A stretch of DNA of 64,000 bases from Hydractinia symbiolongicarpus (Eukaryota; Cnidaria; Hydrozoa; Anthoathecata; Hydractiniidae): contig NC_079881.1 of assembly GCF_029227915.1 (NCBI RefSeq), forward strand, positions 248,001-312,000, in the 5' to 3' direction. Positions 9,865 through 23,900 of the stretch are shown piece after piece. Position numbers and translations under genes: made by a program. The notes beneath the pieces are model-generated. The model was not told where the DNA came from, searched no databases, and worked only from the letters and a program-made list of their open reading frames with translations. How positions within the stretch are numbered: position 1 is the stretch's first letter; each line of letters begins with the position of its first letter.

Positions 9865-12800
9865 GTATAATTTTGACTATGCGGGCCGAATCCGGGATTT
9901 ACGGGAAATCGCAGGTTTTCGTTTGCCGGCGATTAAACTTCTTTTATTCAGCGTCTCATCAAAAATGAAATCATTTTAGAAAACTACAAGTCTCATGGGC
10001 TTTAGTGGTGAAATAATAATTTAAAAAATCGTTCGGGAAATGAGTTTACTCTCTGGGTACTTTCTTTGTATACTTTTGACTATACGGGCCGAGTCCGGGG
10101 TTTACGGGAAATGGCGGGTTTTCGTTTGCCGGCGATTAAACTTCTTTTATTCAGCGTCTCATCAAAAATGAAAACATTTTTGAAAACTACAAGTCTCATG
10201 CGTTTTAGTGGTGAAAAGATAATTTAAAAAATCGTTGTGGAAATGAGTTTACTCACAGGGTACTTTCTTTGTATACATTCGACTATACGGGCCAAGCCCG
10301 GGATTTACGGGAAATCGCGGAATTTCGTTTGCCGGCGATTAAACCACTTTCACTAAGCGTCTCATCAAAAATGAAAACATTTCTGAAAACTACAAGTCTC
10401 ATGCGTTTTAGTGGTGAAAAAATAATTTAAAAAATCGTTCGGGAAATAAGTTTACTCCCTGGGTACCTTCTTTTTATACTTTTGACTATACGGGCCGAAT
10501 CCGGGATTTACGGGAAATCGCGGGTTTTCGTTTGCCGGCGATTAAAGTTCTTTTATTCAGCGTCTCATCAAAAATGAAAACATTTTTGAATACTACAAGT
10601 CTCATGGGCTTTAGTGGTGAAATAATAATTTAAAAAATCGTTCGGGAAATGAGTTTACTCCCTGGGTACTTTCTTTGTATACTTTTGAATATACGGGCCA
10701 AGTCGGAGATTTACGGGAAGTCGCGGGTTTTCGTTTGCCGGCGATTAAACTTCTTTTATTCAGCGTCTCATCAAAAATGAAAACATTTTTAAAATCTCAT
10801 GGGTTTTTAGTGGTTAAATAATAATTTAAAAAATCGTTCGGGAAATGAGTTTACTCCCTGGGTACTTTCTTTGTATACATTCGACTATACGGGCCAAGCC
10901 CGGGATGTACGGGAAATCGCGGGTTCCGTTTGCCGGCGATTAAACCACTTTCATTAAGGGTCTAATCAAAAATGAAAACATTTCTGCAAACTACAAGTCT
11001 CATGCGTTTTAGTGGTGAAAAAATAATTTAAAAAATCGTTCAGGAAATGAGTTTACTCCCTGGCTACCTTCTTTGTATAATTTTGACTATGCGGGCCGAA
11101 TCCGGGATTTACGGGAAATCGCAGGTTTTCGTTTGCCGGCGATTAAACTTCTTTCATTCAGCGTCTCATCAAAAATGAAATCATTTTAGAAAACTACAAG
11201 TCTCATGGGCTTTAGTGGTGAAATAATAATTTAAAAAATCGTTCGGGAAATGAGTTTACTCCCTGGGTACTTTCTTTGTATACTTTTGACTATACGGGCC
11301 GAGTCCGGGGTTTACGGGAAATGGCGGATTTTCGTTTGCCGGCGATTAAAGTTCTTTTATTCAGCGTCTCATCAAAAATGAAAACATTTTTGAATACTAC
11401 AAGTCTCATGCGTTTTAGTGGTGAAAAGATAATTTAAAAAATCGTTGTGGAAATGAGTTTACTCACAGGGTACTTTCTTTGTATACATTCGACTATACGG
11501 GCCAAGCCCGGGATTTACGGGAAATCGCGGAATTTCGTTTGCCGGCTATTAAACCACTTTCACTAAGCGTCTCATCAAAAATGAAAACATTTCTGAAAAC
11601 TACAATTCTCATGCGTTTTAGTGGTGAAAAAATAATTTAAAAAATCGTTCGGGAAATGAGTTTACTCCCTGGGTACCTTCTTTTTATACTTTTGACTATA
11701 CGGGCCGAATCCGGGATTTACGGGAAATCGCGGGTTTTTGTTTGCCGGCGATTAAAGTTCTTTTATTCAGCGTCTCATCAAAAATGAAAACATTTTTGAA
11801 TACTACAAGTCTCATGGGCTTTAGTGGTGAAATAATAATTTAAAAAATCGTTCGGGAAATGAGTTTACTCCCTGGGTACTTTCTTTGTATACTTTTGAAT
11901 ATACGGGCCAAGTCGGAGATTTACGGGAAGTCGCGGGTTTTCGTTTGCCGGCGATTAAACTTCTTTTATTCAGCGTCTCATCAAAAATGAAAACATTTTT
12001 AAAAACTACAAGTCTCATGGGTTTTTAGTGGTTAAATAATAATTTAAAAAATCGTTCGGGAAATGAGTTTACTCCCTGGGTACTTTCTTTGTATACATTC
12101 GACTATACGGGCCAAGCCCGGGATGTACGGGAAATCGCGGGTTTCGTTTGCCGGCGATTAAACCACTTTCATTAAGCGTCTCATCAAAAATGAAAACATT
12201 TCTGAAAACTACATGTCTCATGCGTTTTAGTGGTGAAAAAATAATTTAAAAAATCGTTCGGGAAATGAGTTTACTCCCTGGGTACTTTCTTTGTATACTT
12301 TTGACTATACGGGCCGAGTCCGGGGTTTACGGGAAATGGCGGGTTTTCGTTTGCCGGCGATTAAAGTTCTTTTATTCAGCGTCTCATCAAAAATGAAAAC
12401 ATTTTTGAATACTACAAGTCTCATGCGTTTTAGTGGTGAAAAGATAATTTAAAAAATCGTTGTGGAAATAAGTTTACTCACAGGGTACTTTCTTTGTATA
12501 CATTCGACTATACGGGCCAAGCCCGGGATTTACGGGAAATCGCGGAATTTCGTTTGCCGGCTATTAAACCACTTTCACTAAGCGTCTCATCAAAAATGAA
12601 AACATTTCTGAAAACTACAATTCTCATGCGTTTTAGTGGTGAAAAAATAATTTAAAAAATCGTTCGGGAAATGAGTTTACTTCCTGGGTACCTTCTTTTT
12701 ATACTTTTGACTATACGGTCCGAATCCGGGATTTACGGGAAATCGCGGGTTTTCGTTTGCCGGCGATTAAAGTTCTTTTATTCAGCGTCTCATCAAAAAT

Positions 12801-13110
12801 GAAAACATTTTTGAATACTACAAGTCTCATGGGCTTTAGTGGTGAAATAATAATTTAAAAAATCGTTCGGGAAATGAGTTCACTCCCTGGGTACTTTCTT
12901 TGTATACTTTTGAATATACGGGCCAAGTCGGAGATTTACGGGAAGTCGCGGGTTTTCGTTTGCCGGCGATTAAACTTCTTTTATTCAGCGTCTCATCAAA
13001 AATGAAAACATTTTTAAAAACTACAAGTCTCATGGGTTTTTAGTGGTTAAATAATAATTTAAAAAATCGTTCGGGAAATGAGTTTACTCCCTGGGTACTT
13101 TCTTTGTATA
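9865..13110 (+). repeat. 18-mer block, copy 1 (offset about 3.65 kb)
   Basis: This block aligns with 13510-16760. The offset is 3648 bp at its left end (CTTTGTATAA at 9861 and 13509) and 3656 bp after an 8-base deletion near 10794 in this copy. Matching landmarks are the GTTGTGG monomers 11444/15100 and 12459/16115. Differences seen include TCTAATC near 10961 against TCTCATC in copy 2, and CATGGGC against CATTGGC near 11205 and 14861. Matching stops just before 13110, where copy 1 continues with TATACTTTTGAC and copy 2 with TATACATTCGAC. Confidence 0.75.
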
Positions 13111-13509
13111 CTTTTGACTATACGGGCCGAGTCCGGGGTTTACGGGAAATGGCGGGTTTTCGTTTGCCGGCGATTAAAGTTCTTTTATTCAGCGTCTCAT
13201 CAAAAATGAAAACATTTTTGAATACTACAAGTCTCATGCGTTTTAGTGGTGAAAAGATAATTTAAAAAATCGTTGTGGAAATGAGTTTACTCACAGGGTA
13301 CTTTCTTTGTATACATTCGACTATACGGGCCAAGCCCGGGATTTACGGGAAATCGCGGAATTTCGTTTGCCGGCTATTAAACCACTTTCACTAAGCGTCT
13401 CATCAAAAATGAAAACATTTCTGAAAACTACAATTCTCATGCGTTTTAGTGGTTTTAAAAATAATTTAAAAAATCGTTCGGGAAATGAGTTTACTCCCTG
13501 GGTACCTTC

Positions 13510-16500
13510 TTTGTATAATTTTGACTATGCGGGCCGAATCCGGGATTTACGGGAAATCGCAGGTTTTCGTTTGCCGGCGATTAAACTTCTTTTATTCAGC
13601 GTCTCATCAAAAATGAAATCATTTTAGAAAACTACAAGTCTCATGGGCTTTAGTGGTGAAATAATAATTTAAAAAATCGTTCGGGAAATGAGTTTACTCC
13701 CTGGGTACTTTCTTTGTATACTTTTGACTATACGGGCCGAGTCCGGGGTTTACGGGAAATGGCGGGTTTTCGTTTGCCGGCGATTAAACTTCTTTTATTC
13801 AGCGTCTCATCAAAAATGAAAACATTTTTGAAAACTACAAGTCTCATGCGTTTTAGTGGTAAAAAGATAATTTAAAAAATCGTTGTGGAAATGAGTTTAC
13901 TCACAGGGTACTTTCTTTGTATACATTCGACTATACGGGCCAAGCCCGGGATTTACGGGAAATCGCGGAATTTCGTTTGCCGGCGATTAAACCACTTTCA
14001 CTAAGCGTCTCATCAAAAATGAAAACATTTCTGAAAACTACAAGTCTCATGCGTTTTAGTGGTGAAAAAATAATTTAAAAAATCGTTCGGGAAATAAGTT
14101 TACTCCCTGGGTACCTTCTTTTTATACTTTTGACTATACGGGCCGAATCCGGGATTTACGGGAAATCGCGGGTTTTCGTTTGCCGGCGATTAAACTTCTT
14201 TTATTCAGCGTCTCATCAAAAATGAAAACATTTTTGAATACTACAAGTCTCATGGGCTTTAGTGGTGAAATAATAATTTAAAAAATCGTTCGGGAAATGA
14301 GTTTACTCCCTGGGTACTTTCTTTGTATACTTTTGAATATACGGGCCAAGTCGGAGATTTACGGGAAGTCGCGGGTTTTCGTTTGCCGGCGATTAAACTT
14401 CTTTTATTCAGCGTCTCATCAAAAATGAAAACATTTTTAAAAACTACAAGTCTCATGGGTTTTTAGTGGTTAAATAATAATTTAAAAAATCGTTCGGGAA
14501 ATGAGTTTACTCCCTGGGTACTTTCTTTGTATACATTCGACTATACGGGCCAAGCCCGGGATGTACGGGAAATCGCGGGTTCCGTTTGCCGGCGATTAAA
14601 CCACTTTCATTAAGGGTCTCATCAAAAATGAAAACATTTCTGCAAACTACAAGTCTCATGCGTTTTAGTGGTGAAAAAATAATTTAAAAAATCGTTCAGG
14701 AAATGAGTTTACTCCCTGGGTACCTTCTTTGTATAATTTTGACTATGCGGGCCGAATCCGGGATTTACGGGAAATCGCAGGTTTTCGTTTGCCGGCGATT
14801 AAACTTCTTTCATTCAGCGTCTCATCAAAAATGAAATCATTTTAGAAAACTACAAGTCCCATTGGCTTTAGTGGTGAAATAATAATTTAAAAAATCGTTC
14901 GGGAAATGAGTTTACTCCCTGGGTACTTTCTTTGTATACTTTTGACTATACGGGCCGAGTCCGGGGTTTACGGGAAATGGCGGGTTTTCGTTTGCCGGCG
15001 ATTAAAGTTCTTTTATTCAGCGTCTCATCAAAAATGAAAACATTTTTGAATACTACAAGTCTCATGCGTTTTAGTGGTGAAAAGATAATTTAAAAAATCG
15101 TTGTGGAAATGAGTTTACTCACAGGGTACTTTCTTTGTATACATTCGACTATACGGGCCAAGCCCGGGATTTACGGGAAATCGCGGAATTTCGTTTGCCG
15201 GCTATTAAACCACTTTCACTAAGCGTCTCATCAAAAATGAAAACATTTCTGAAAACTACAATTCTCATGCGTTTTAGTGGTGAAAAAATAATTTAAAAAA
15301 TCGTTCGGGAAATGAGTTTACTCCCTGGGTACCTTCTTTTTATACTTTTGACTATACGGGCCGAATCCGGGATTTACGGGAAATCGCGGGTTTTTGTTTG
15401 CCGGCGATTAAAGTTCTTTTATTCAGCGTCTCATCAAAAATGAAAACATTTTTGAATACTACAAGTCTCATGGGCTTTAGTGGTGAAATAATAATTTAAA
15501 AAATCGTTCGGGAAATGAGTTTACTCCCTGGGTACTTTCTTTGTATACTTTTGAATATACGGGCCAAGTCGGAGATTTACGGGAAGTCGCGGGTTTTCGT
15601 TTGCCGGCGATTAAACTTCTTTTATTCAGCGTCTCATCAAAAATGAAAACATTTTTAAAAACTACAAGTCTCATGGGTTTTTAGTGGTTAAATAATAATT
15701 TAAAAAATCGTTCGGGAAATGAGTTTACTCCCTGGGTACTTTCTTTGTATACATTCGACTATACGGGCCAAGCCCGGGCTGTACGGGAAATCGCGGGTTT
15801 CGTTTGCCGGCGATTAAACCACTTTCATTAAGCGTCTCATCAAAAATGAAAACATTTCTGAAAACTACATGTCTCATGCGTTTTAGTGGTGAAAAAATAA
15901 TTTAAAAAATCGTTAGGGAAATGAGTTTACTCCCTGGGTACTTTCTTTGTATACTTTTGACTATACGGGCCGAGTCCGGGGTTTACGGGAAATGGCGGGT
16001 TTTCGTTTGCCGGCGATTAAAGTTCTTTTATTCAGCGTCTCATCAAAAATGAAAACATTTTTGAATACTACAAGTCTCATGCGTTTTAGTGGTGAAAAGA
16101 TAATTTAAAAAATCGTTGTGGAAATGAGTTTACTCACAGGGTACTTTCTTTGTATACATTCGACTATACGGGCCAAGCCCGGGATTTACGGGAAATCGCG
16201 GAATTTCGTTTGCCGGCTATTAAACCACTTTCACTAAGCGTCTCATCAAAAATGAAAACATTTCTGAAAACTACAATTCTCATGCGTTTTAGTGGTGAAA
16301 AAATAATTTAAAAAATCGTTCGGGAAATGAGTTTACTTCCTGGGTACCTTCTTTTTATACTTTTGACTATACGGTCCGAATCCGGGATTTACGGGAAATC
16401 GCGGGTTTTCGTTTGCCTGCGATTAAAGTTCTTTTATTCAGCGTCTCATCAAAAATGAAAACATTTTTGAATACTACAAGTCTCATGGGCTTTAGTGGTG

Positions 16501-16760
16501 AAATAATAATTTAAAAAATCGTTCGGGAAATGAGTTCACTCCCTGGGTACTTTCTTTGTATACTTTTGAATATACGGGCCAAGTCGGAGATTTACGGGAA
16601 GTCGCGGGTTTTCGTTTGCCGGCGATTAAACTTCTTTTATTCAGCGTCTCATCAAAAATGAAAACATTTTTAAAAACTACAAGTCTCATGGGTTTTTAGT
16701 GGTTAAATAATAATTTAAAAAATCGTTCGGGAAATGAGTTTACTCCCTGGGTACTTTCTT
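13510..16760 (+). repeat. 18-mer block, copy 2
   Basis: Second copy of the block at 9865-13110, keeping the 8 bases lost there. It includes a monomer with AAGTCCCATTGGC (near 14861) and one with GTTAGGGAAATG (near 15913) that I did not see in copy 1. Its right end runs into region 3 after the class D-like monomer with GATGTACGCGAAATCG near 16793. Confidence 0.75.
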
Positions 16761-17100
16761 TGTATACATTCGACTATACGGGCCAAGCCCGGGATGTACG
16801 CGAAATCGCGGGTTTCGTTTGCCGGCGATTAAACCACTTTCATTAAGCGTCTCATCAAAAATGAAAACATTTCTGAAAACTACATGTCTCATGCGTTTTA
16901 GTGGTGAAAAAATAATTTAAAAAATCGTTCGGGAAATGAGTTTACTCCCTGGGTACTTTCTTTGTGTACTTTTGACTATACGGGCCGAGTCCGGGGTTTA
17001 CGGGAAATGGCGGGTTTTCGTTTGCCGGCGATTAAACTTCTTTTATTCAGCGTCTCATCAAAAATGAAAACATTTTTGAAAACTGCAAGTCTCATGCGTT

Positions 17101-20100
17101 TTAGTGGTGAAAAGATAATATAAAAAATCGTTCGGGAAATGAGTTTACTCCCTGGGTACTTTCTTTGTATACTTTTGAATATACGGGCCAAGTCGGAGAT
17201 TTACGGGAAGTCGCGGGTTTTCGTTTGCCGGCGATTAAACTTCTTTTATTCAGCGTCTCATCAAAAATGAAAACATTTTTAAAAACTACAAGTCTCATGG
17301 GTTTTTAGTGGTTAAATAATAATTTAAAAAATCGTTCGGGAAATGAGTTTACTCCCTGGGTAATTTCTTTGTATACATTCGACTATACGGGCCAAGCCCG
17401 GGATGTACGGGAAATCGCGGGTTTCGTTTGCCGGCGATTAAACCACTTTCATTAAGCGTCTCATCAAAAATGAAAACATTTCTGAAAACTACATGTCTCA
17501 TGCGTTTTAGTGGTGAAAAAATAATTTAAAAAATCGTTCGGGAATTGAGTTTACTCCCTGGGTACTTTCTTTGTGTACTTTTGACTATACGGGCCGAGTC
17601 CGGGTTTACGGGAAATGGCGGGTTTTCGTTTGCCGGCGATTAAACTTCTTTTATTCAGCGTCTCATCAAAAATGAAAACATTTTTGAAAACTGCAAGTCT
17701 CATGCGTTTTAGTGGTGAAAAGATAATATAAAAAATCGTTTTGGAAATGAGTTTACTCACAGGGTACCTTCTTTGTATACATTCGACTATACGAGCCAAG
17801 CCCGGGATGTACGGGTAAGCGCGAGTTTTCGTTTGCCTGCGATTAAAGCACTTTCATTAAGCGTCTCATCAAAAATGAAAACATTTCTGAAAACTAAAAG
17901 TCTCATGCGTTTTAGTGGTGAAAAAATAATTTAAAAAATCGTTCGGGAAATGAATTTACTCCCTGGGTACTTTCGTTGTATACTTTTGACTATACGGGCC
18001 GAGTCCGGGGTTTACGGGAAATGGCGGGTTTTTGTTTGCCGGCGATTAAACTTCTTTTATTCAGCGTCTCATCAAAAATGAAAACATTTCTGAAAACTAC
18101 ATGTCTCATGCGTTTTAGTGGTGAAAAAATAATTTGAAAAATCGTTCGGGAAATGAGTTTACTCCCTGGGTACTTTCTTTGTATACATTTGACTATACGG
18201 GCCAAGCTCGGGATTTACGGGAAATCGCGGGTTTTCGTTTGCCGGCAATTAAACTTCTTTTATTCAGCGTCTCATCAAAAATGAAAACATTTCTGAAAAC
18301 TACATGTCTCATGCGTTTTAGTGGTGAAAAAATAATTTAAAAAATCGTTCGGGAAATGAGTTTACTCCCTGGGTACTTTCTTTGTATACTTTTGACTATA
18401 CGGGCCGAGTCCGGGGTTTACGGGAAATGGCGGGTTTTCGTTTGCCGGCGATTAAACTTCTTTTATTCAGCGTCTAATCAAAAATGAAAACATTTTTGAA
18501 AACTGCAAGTCTCATGCGTTTTAGTGGTGAAAAGATAATATAAAAAATCGTTTTGGAAATGAGTTTACTCACAGGGTACCTTCTTTGTATACATTCGACT
18601 ATACGGGCCAAGCCCGGGATGTACGGGAAAGCGCGAGTTTTCGTTTGCCGGCGATTAAAGCACTTTCATTAAGAGTCTGATCAAAAATGAAAACATTTCT
18701 GAAAACTACATGTCTCATGCGTTTTAGTGGTGAAAAAATAATTTAAAAAATCGTTCGGGAAATGAGTTTACTCCCTGGGTACTTTCTTTGTATACATTTG
18801 ACTATACGGGCCAAGCTCGGGATTTACGGGAAATCGCGGGTTTTCGTTTGCCGGCGATTAAACTTCTTTTATTCAGCGTCTCATCAAAAATGAAAACATT
18901 TTTAAAAACTACAAGTCTCGTGGGCTTTAGTGGTGAAATAATAATTTAAATAATCGTTCGGGAAATGAGTTTACTCCCTGGGTACTTTCTTTGTATACTT
19001 TTGACTATACGGGCCGAGTCCGGGGTTTACGGGAAATGGCGGGTTTTCGTTTGCCGGCGATTAAACTTCTTTTATTCAGCGTCTCATCAGAAATGAAAAC
19101 ATTTTTGAAAACTACAAGTCTCATGCGTTTTAGTGGTGAAAAGATAATTTAAAAAATCGTTTTGGAAATGAGTTTACTCCCTGGGTACTTTCTTTGTATA
19201 CTTTTGACTATACGGGCCGAGTCCGGGGTTTACGGGAAATGGCGGGTTTTCGTTTGCCGGCGATTAAACTTCTTTTATTCAGCGTCTCATCAAAAATGAA
19301 AACATTTTTGAAAACTGCAAGTCTCATGCGTTTTAGTGGTGAAAAGATAATATAAAAAATCGTTTTGGAAATGAGTTTACTCACAGGGTACCTTCTTTGT
19401 ATACATTCGACTATACGGGCCAAGCCCGAGATGTACGGGAAAGCGCGAGTTTTCGTTTGCCGGCGATTAAAGCACTTTCATTAAGCGTCTCATCAAAAAT
19501 GAAAACATTTCTGAAAACTACAAGTCTCATGCGTTTTAGTGGTGAAATAATAATTTAAAAAATCGTTCGGGAAATGAGTTTACTCCCAGGGTACTTTCTT
19601 TGTATACTTTTGACTATACGGGCCGAGTCCGGTATTTACGGGAAATCGCAGGTTTTCGTTTGCCGGCGATTAAACTTCTTTTATTTAGCGTGTCATCAAA
19701 AATGAAAACATTTTTGTAAACTACAAGTCTTATGCGTTTTAGTGGTGAAAAAAGAATTTAAAAAATCGTTCGAGAAATGAATTTACTCCCTGGGTACTTT
19801 CGTTGTATACTTTTGACTATACGGGCCGAGTCCGGGGTTTACGGGAAATGGCGAGTTTTCGTTTGCCGGCGATTAAACTTCTTTTATTCAGCGTCTCATC
19901 AAAAATGAAAACATTTTTGAAAACTACAAGTCTCATGCGTTTTAGTGGTGAAATAATAATTTAAAAAATCGTTCGGGAAATGAGTTTACTCCCAGAGTAC
20001 TTTCTTTGTATACTTTTGACTATACGGGCCAAGCTCAGGATTTACGGGAAATCGCGGGTTTTCGTTTGCCGGCGATTAAACCACTTTCATTAAGCGTCTG

Positions 20101-20999
20101 ATCAAAAATTAAAACATTTCTGAAAACTACAAGTGTCATGCGTTTTAGTGGTGAAAAAATAATTTAAAAAATCGTTCGGGAAATGAGTTTACTCCCTGGT
20201 TCCCTTCTTTGTATACTTTTAATTATACGGGCCGAGTCCGGGATTTACGGGAAATCGCGGGTTTCGCTTGCCGGCGATTAAACTTCTTTTATTCAGCGTC
20301 TCATCAAAAATGAAAACATTTTTAAAAACTACAAGTCTCGTGGGCTTTAGTGGTGAAAAAAGAATTTAAAAAATCGTTCGGGAAATGAGTTTACTCCCAG
20401 GGTACTTTCTTTGTATACTTTTGACTATACGGGCCGAGTCCGGGGTTTACGGGAAATGGCGGGTTTTCGTTTGCCGGCGATTAAACTTCTTTTATTCAGC
20501 GTCTCATCAGAAATGAAAACATTTTTGAAAACTACAAGTCTCATGCGTTTTAGTGGTGAAAAGATAATTTTAAAAATCGTTTTGGAAATGAGTTTACTCC
20601 CTGGGTACTTTCTTTGTATACATTCGACTACACGGGCCAAGCCCGGGATTTACGGGAAATCGCGGAATTTCGTTTGCCGGCGATTAAACCACTTTCACTA
20701 AGCATCTCATCAAAAATGAAAACATTTCTGAAAACTACAAGTCTCATGCGTTTTAGTGGTGAAAAAATAATTTAAAAAATCGTTCGGGAAATGAGTTTAC
20801 TCCCAGGGTACTTTCTTTGTATACTTTTGACTATACGGGCCAAGCCCGGGATTTACGGGAAATCGCGGAATTTCGTTTGCCGGCGATTAAACCACTTTCA
20901 CTAAGCATCTCATCAAAAATGAAATATTTCTGAAAACTACAAGTCTCATGCGTTTTAGTGGTGAAATAATAATTTAAAAAATCGTTCGGGAAATGAGTT
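17101..20999 (+). repeat. Region 3: mixed transition zone
   Basis: Monomers here combine marks of the left regions (GTGGTTAAATAATAATTT up to about 17320) with marks that dominate to the right: GATAATATAAAAAATCG, CTGCAAGTCTC, CTACATGTCTC and ACAAGTCTCGTGGGC. Short local duplications of three monomers (about 606-609 bp) are visible, for example GAAAACTACATGTCTC near 16875 and 17483. No single higher-order period covers the zone. All of it is satellite. Confidence 0.7.
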
Positions 21000-23900
21000 T
21001 ACTCCCAGGGTACTTTCTTTGTATACTTTTGACTATACGGGCCAAGCTCGGGATTTACGGGAAATCGCGGGTTTTCGTTTGCCGGCGATTAAACCACTTT
21101 CATTAAGCGTCTGATCAAAAATGAAAACATTTCTGAAAACTACAAGTGTCATGCGTTTTAGTGGTGAAAAAATAATTTAAAAAATCGTTCGGGAAATGAG
21201 TTTACTCCCTGGTTCCCTTCTTTGTATACTTTTAATTATACGGGCCGAGTCCGGGATTTACGGGAAATCGCGGGTTTCGTTTGCCGGCGATTAAACTTCT
21301 TTTATTCAGCGTCTCATCAAAAATGAAAACATTTTTAAAAACTGCAAGTCTCGTGGGCTTTAGTGGTGAAATAATAATTTAAATAATCGTTCGGGAAATG
21401 AGTTTACTCCCTGGGTACTTTCTTTGTATACTTTTGACTATACGGGCCGAGTCCGGGGTTTACGGGAAATGGCGGGTTTTCGTTTGCCGGCGATTAAACT
21501 TCTTTTATTCAGCGTCTCATCAGAAATGAAAACATTTTTGTAAACTACAAGTCTTATGCGTTTTAGTGGTGAAAAAAGAATTTAAAAAATCGTTCGGGAA
21601 ATGAGTTTACTCCCTGGGTACTTTCTTTGTATACTTTTGACTATACGGGCCGAGTCCGGGGTTTACGGGAAATGGCGGGTTTTCGTTTGCCGGCGATTAA
21701 ACTTCTTTTATTCAGCGTCTCATCAGAAATGAAAACATTTTTGAAAACTACAAGTCTCATGCGTTTTAGTGGTGAAAAGATAATTTTAAAAATCGCTTTG
21801 GAAATGAGTTTACTCCCTGGGTACTTTCTTTGTATACATTCGACTACACGGGCCAAGCCCGGGATTTACGGGAAATCGCGGAATTTCGTTTGCCGGCGAT
21901 TAAACCACTTTCACTAAGCATCTCATCAAAAATGAAAACATTTCTGAAAACTACAAGTCTCATGCGTTTTAGTGGTGAAAAAATAATTTAAAAAATCGTT
22001 CGGGAAATGATTTTACTCCCAGGGTACTTTCTTTGTATACTTTTGACTATACGGGCCAAGCCCGGGATTTACGGGAAATCGCGGAATTTCGTTTGCCGGC
22101 GATTAAACCACTTTCACTAAGCATCTCATCAAAAATGAAAACATTTCTGAAAACTACAAGTCTCATGCGTTTTAGTGGTGAAAAAATAATTTAAAAAATC
22201 GTTCGGGAAATGAGTTTACTCCCAGGGTACTTTCTTTGTATACTTTTGACTATACGGGCCAAGCCCGGGATTTACGGGAAATCGCGGGTTTTCGTTTGCC
22301 GGCGATTAAACCACTTTCATTAAGCGTCTCATCAAAAATGAAAACATTTCTGAAAACTACAAGTGTCATGCGTTTTAGTGGTGAAAAAATAATTTAAAAA
22401 ATCGTTCGGGAAATGAGTTTACTCCCAGGGTACTTTCTTTGTATACTTTTGACTATACGGGCCAAGCCCGGGATTTACGGGAAATCGCGGAATTTCGTTT
22501 GCCGGCGATTAAACCACTTTCACTAAGCATCTCATCAAAAATGAAAAAATTTCTGAAAACTACAAGTCTCATGCGTTTTAGTGGTGAAAAAATAATTTAA
22601 AAAATCGTTCGGGAAATGAGTTTACTCCCAGGGTACTTTCTTTGTATACTTTTGACTATACGGGCCAAGCCCGGGATTTACGGGAAATCGCGGGTTTTCG
22701 TTTGCCGGCGATTAAACCACTTTCATTAAGCGTCTCATCAAAAATGAAAACATTTCTGAAAACTACAAGTGTCATGCGTTTTAGTGGTGAAAAAATAATT
22801 TAAAAAATCGTTCGGGAAATGAGTTTACTCCCTGGGTACCTTCTTTTTGTACTTTTGACTATACGGGCCGAATCCGGGATTTACGGGAAATCGCGGGTTT
22901 TCGTTTGCCGGCGATTAAACTTCTTTTATTCAGCGTCTCATCAAGAATGAAAACATTTTTGAATACTACAAGTCTCATTGGCTATAGTGGTGAAATAATA
23001 ATTTAAAAAATCGTTCGGGAAATGAGTTTACTCCCTGGGTACTTTCTTTGTATACTTTTGAATATACGGGCCGAGTCGGAGATTTACGGGAAGTCGCGGG
23101 TTTCGTTTGCCGGCGATTAAACCACTTTCATTAAGCGTCTCATCAAAAATGAAAACATTTCTGAAAACTACAAGTCTCATGCGTTTTAGTGGTGAAAAAA
23201 TAATTTAAAAAATCGTTCGGGAAATGAGTTTACTCCCTGGGTACTTTCTTTGTGTACTTTTGACTATACGGGCCAAGCTCGGGATTTACGGGAAATCGCG
23301 GGTTTTCGTTTGCCGGCGATTAAACCACTTTCATTAAGCGTCTGATCAAAAATGAAAACATTTCTGAAAACTACATGTCTCATGCGTTTTAGTGGTGAAA
23401 AAATAATTTAAAAAATCGTTCGGGAAATGAGTTTACTCCCTGGGTACTTTCTTTGTATACATTTGACTATACGGGCCAAGCTCGGGATTTACGGGAAATC
23501 GCGGGTTTTCGTTTGCCGGCGATTAAACTTCTTTTATTCAGCGTCTCATCAAAAATGAAAACATTTCTGAAAACTACATGTCTCATGCGTTTTAGTGGTG
23601 AAAAAATAATTTAAAAAATCGTTCGGGAAATGAGTTTACTCCCTGGGTACTTTCTTTGTATACTTTTGACTATACGGGCCGAGTCCGGGGTTTACGGGAA
23701 ATGGCGGGTTTTCGTTTGCCGGCGATTAAACTTCTTTTATTCAGCGTCTCATCAAAAATGAAAACATTTTTGAAAACTGCAAGTCTCATGCGTTTTAGTG
23801 GCGAAAAGATAATATAAAAAATCGTTTTGGAAATGAGTTTACTCACAGGGTACCTTCTTTGTATACATTCGACTATACGGGCCAAGCTCGGGACTTACGG

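Larger units (their letters stand above)
8101..17100 (+). repeat. Region 2: GTTGTGG-marked subfamily, 5- and 6-mer units
   Basis: The private variant ATCGTTGTGGAAAT (most copies have ATCGTTCGGG or ATCGTTTTGG) occurs at about 9016, 10234, 11444, 12459, 13272, 13882, 15100 and 16115 and nowhere else I could find. Spacings are 1218, 1210, 1015, 813, 610, 1218 and 1015 bp, or 6, 6, 5, 4, 3, 6 and 5 monomers. Other private marks are GTGGTTAAATAATAATTT, CATGGGTTTTTAGTGG and AAGTCGGAGATTTACGGG. The leftmost kilobase is transitional from region 1. No gene is present. Confidence 0.8.

Noticed and set aside
21490-21540. Hammerhead ribozyme on the minus strand: CTGATGAGAC in monomers with GTCTCATCAG, followed downstream by CGAAAAC
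   Set aside because: Some satellite families do encode hammerheads, so I tested this. Beyond a single G-C pair, the bases after CTGATGA do not pair with those before GAAA, so stem II cannot form. Most monomers have TTGATGA, which breaks the core.
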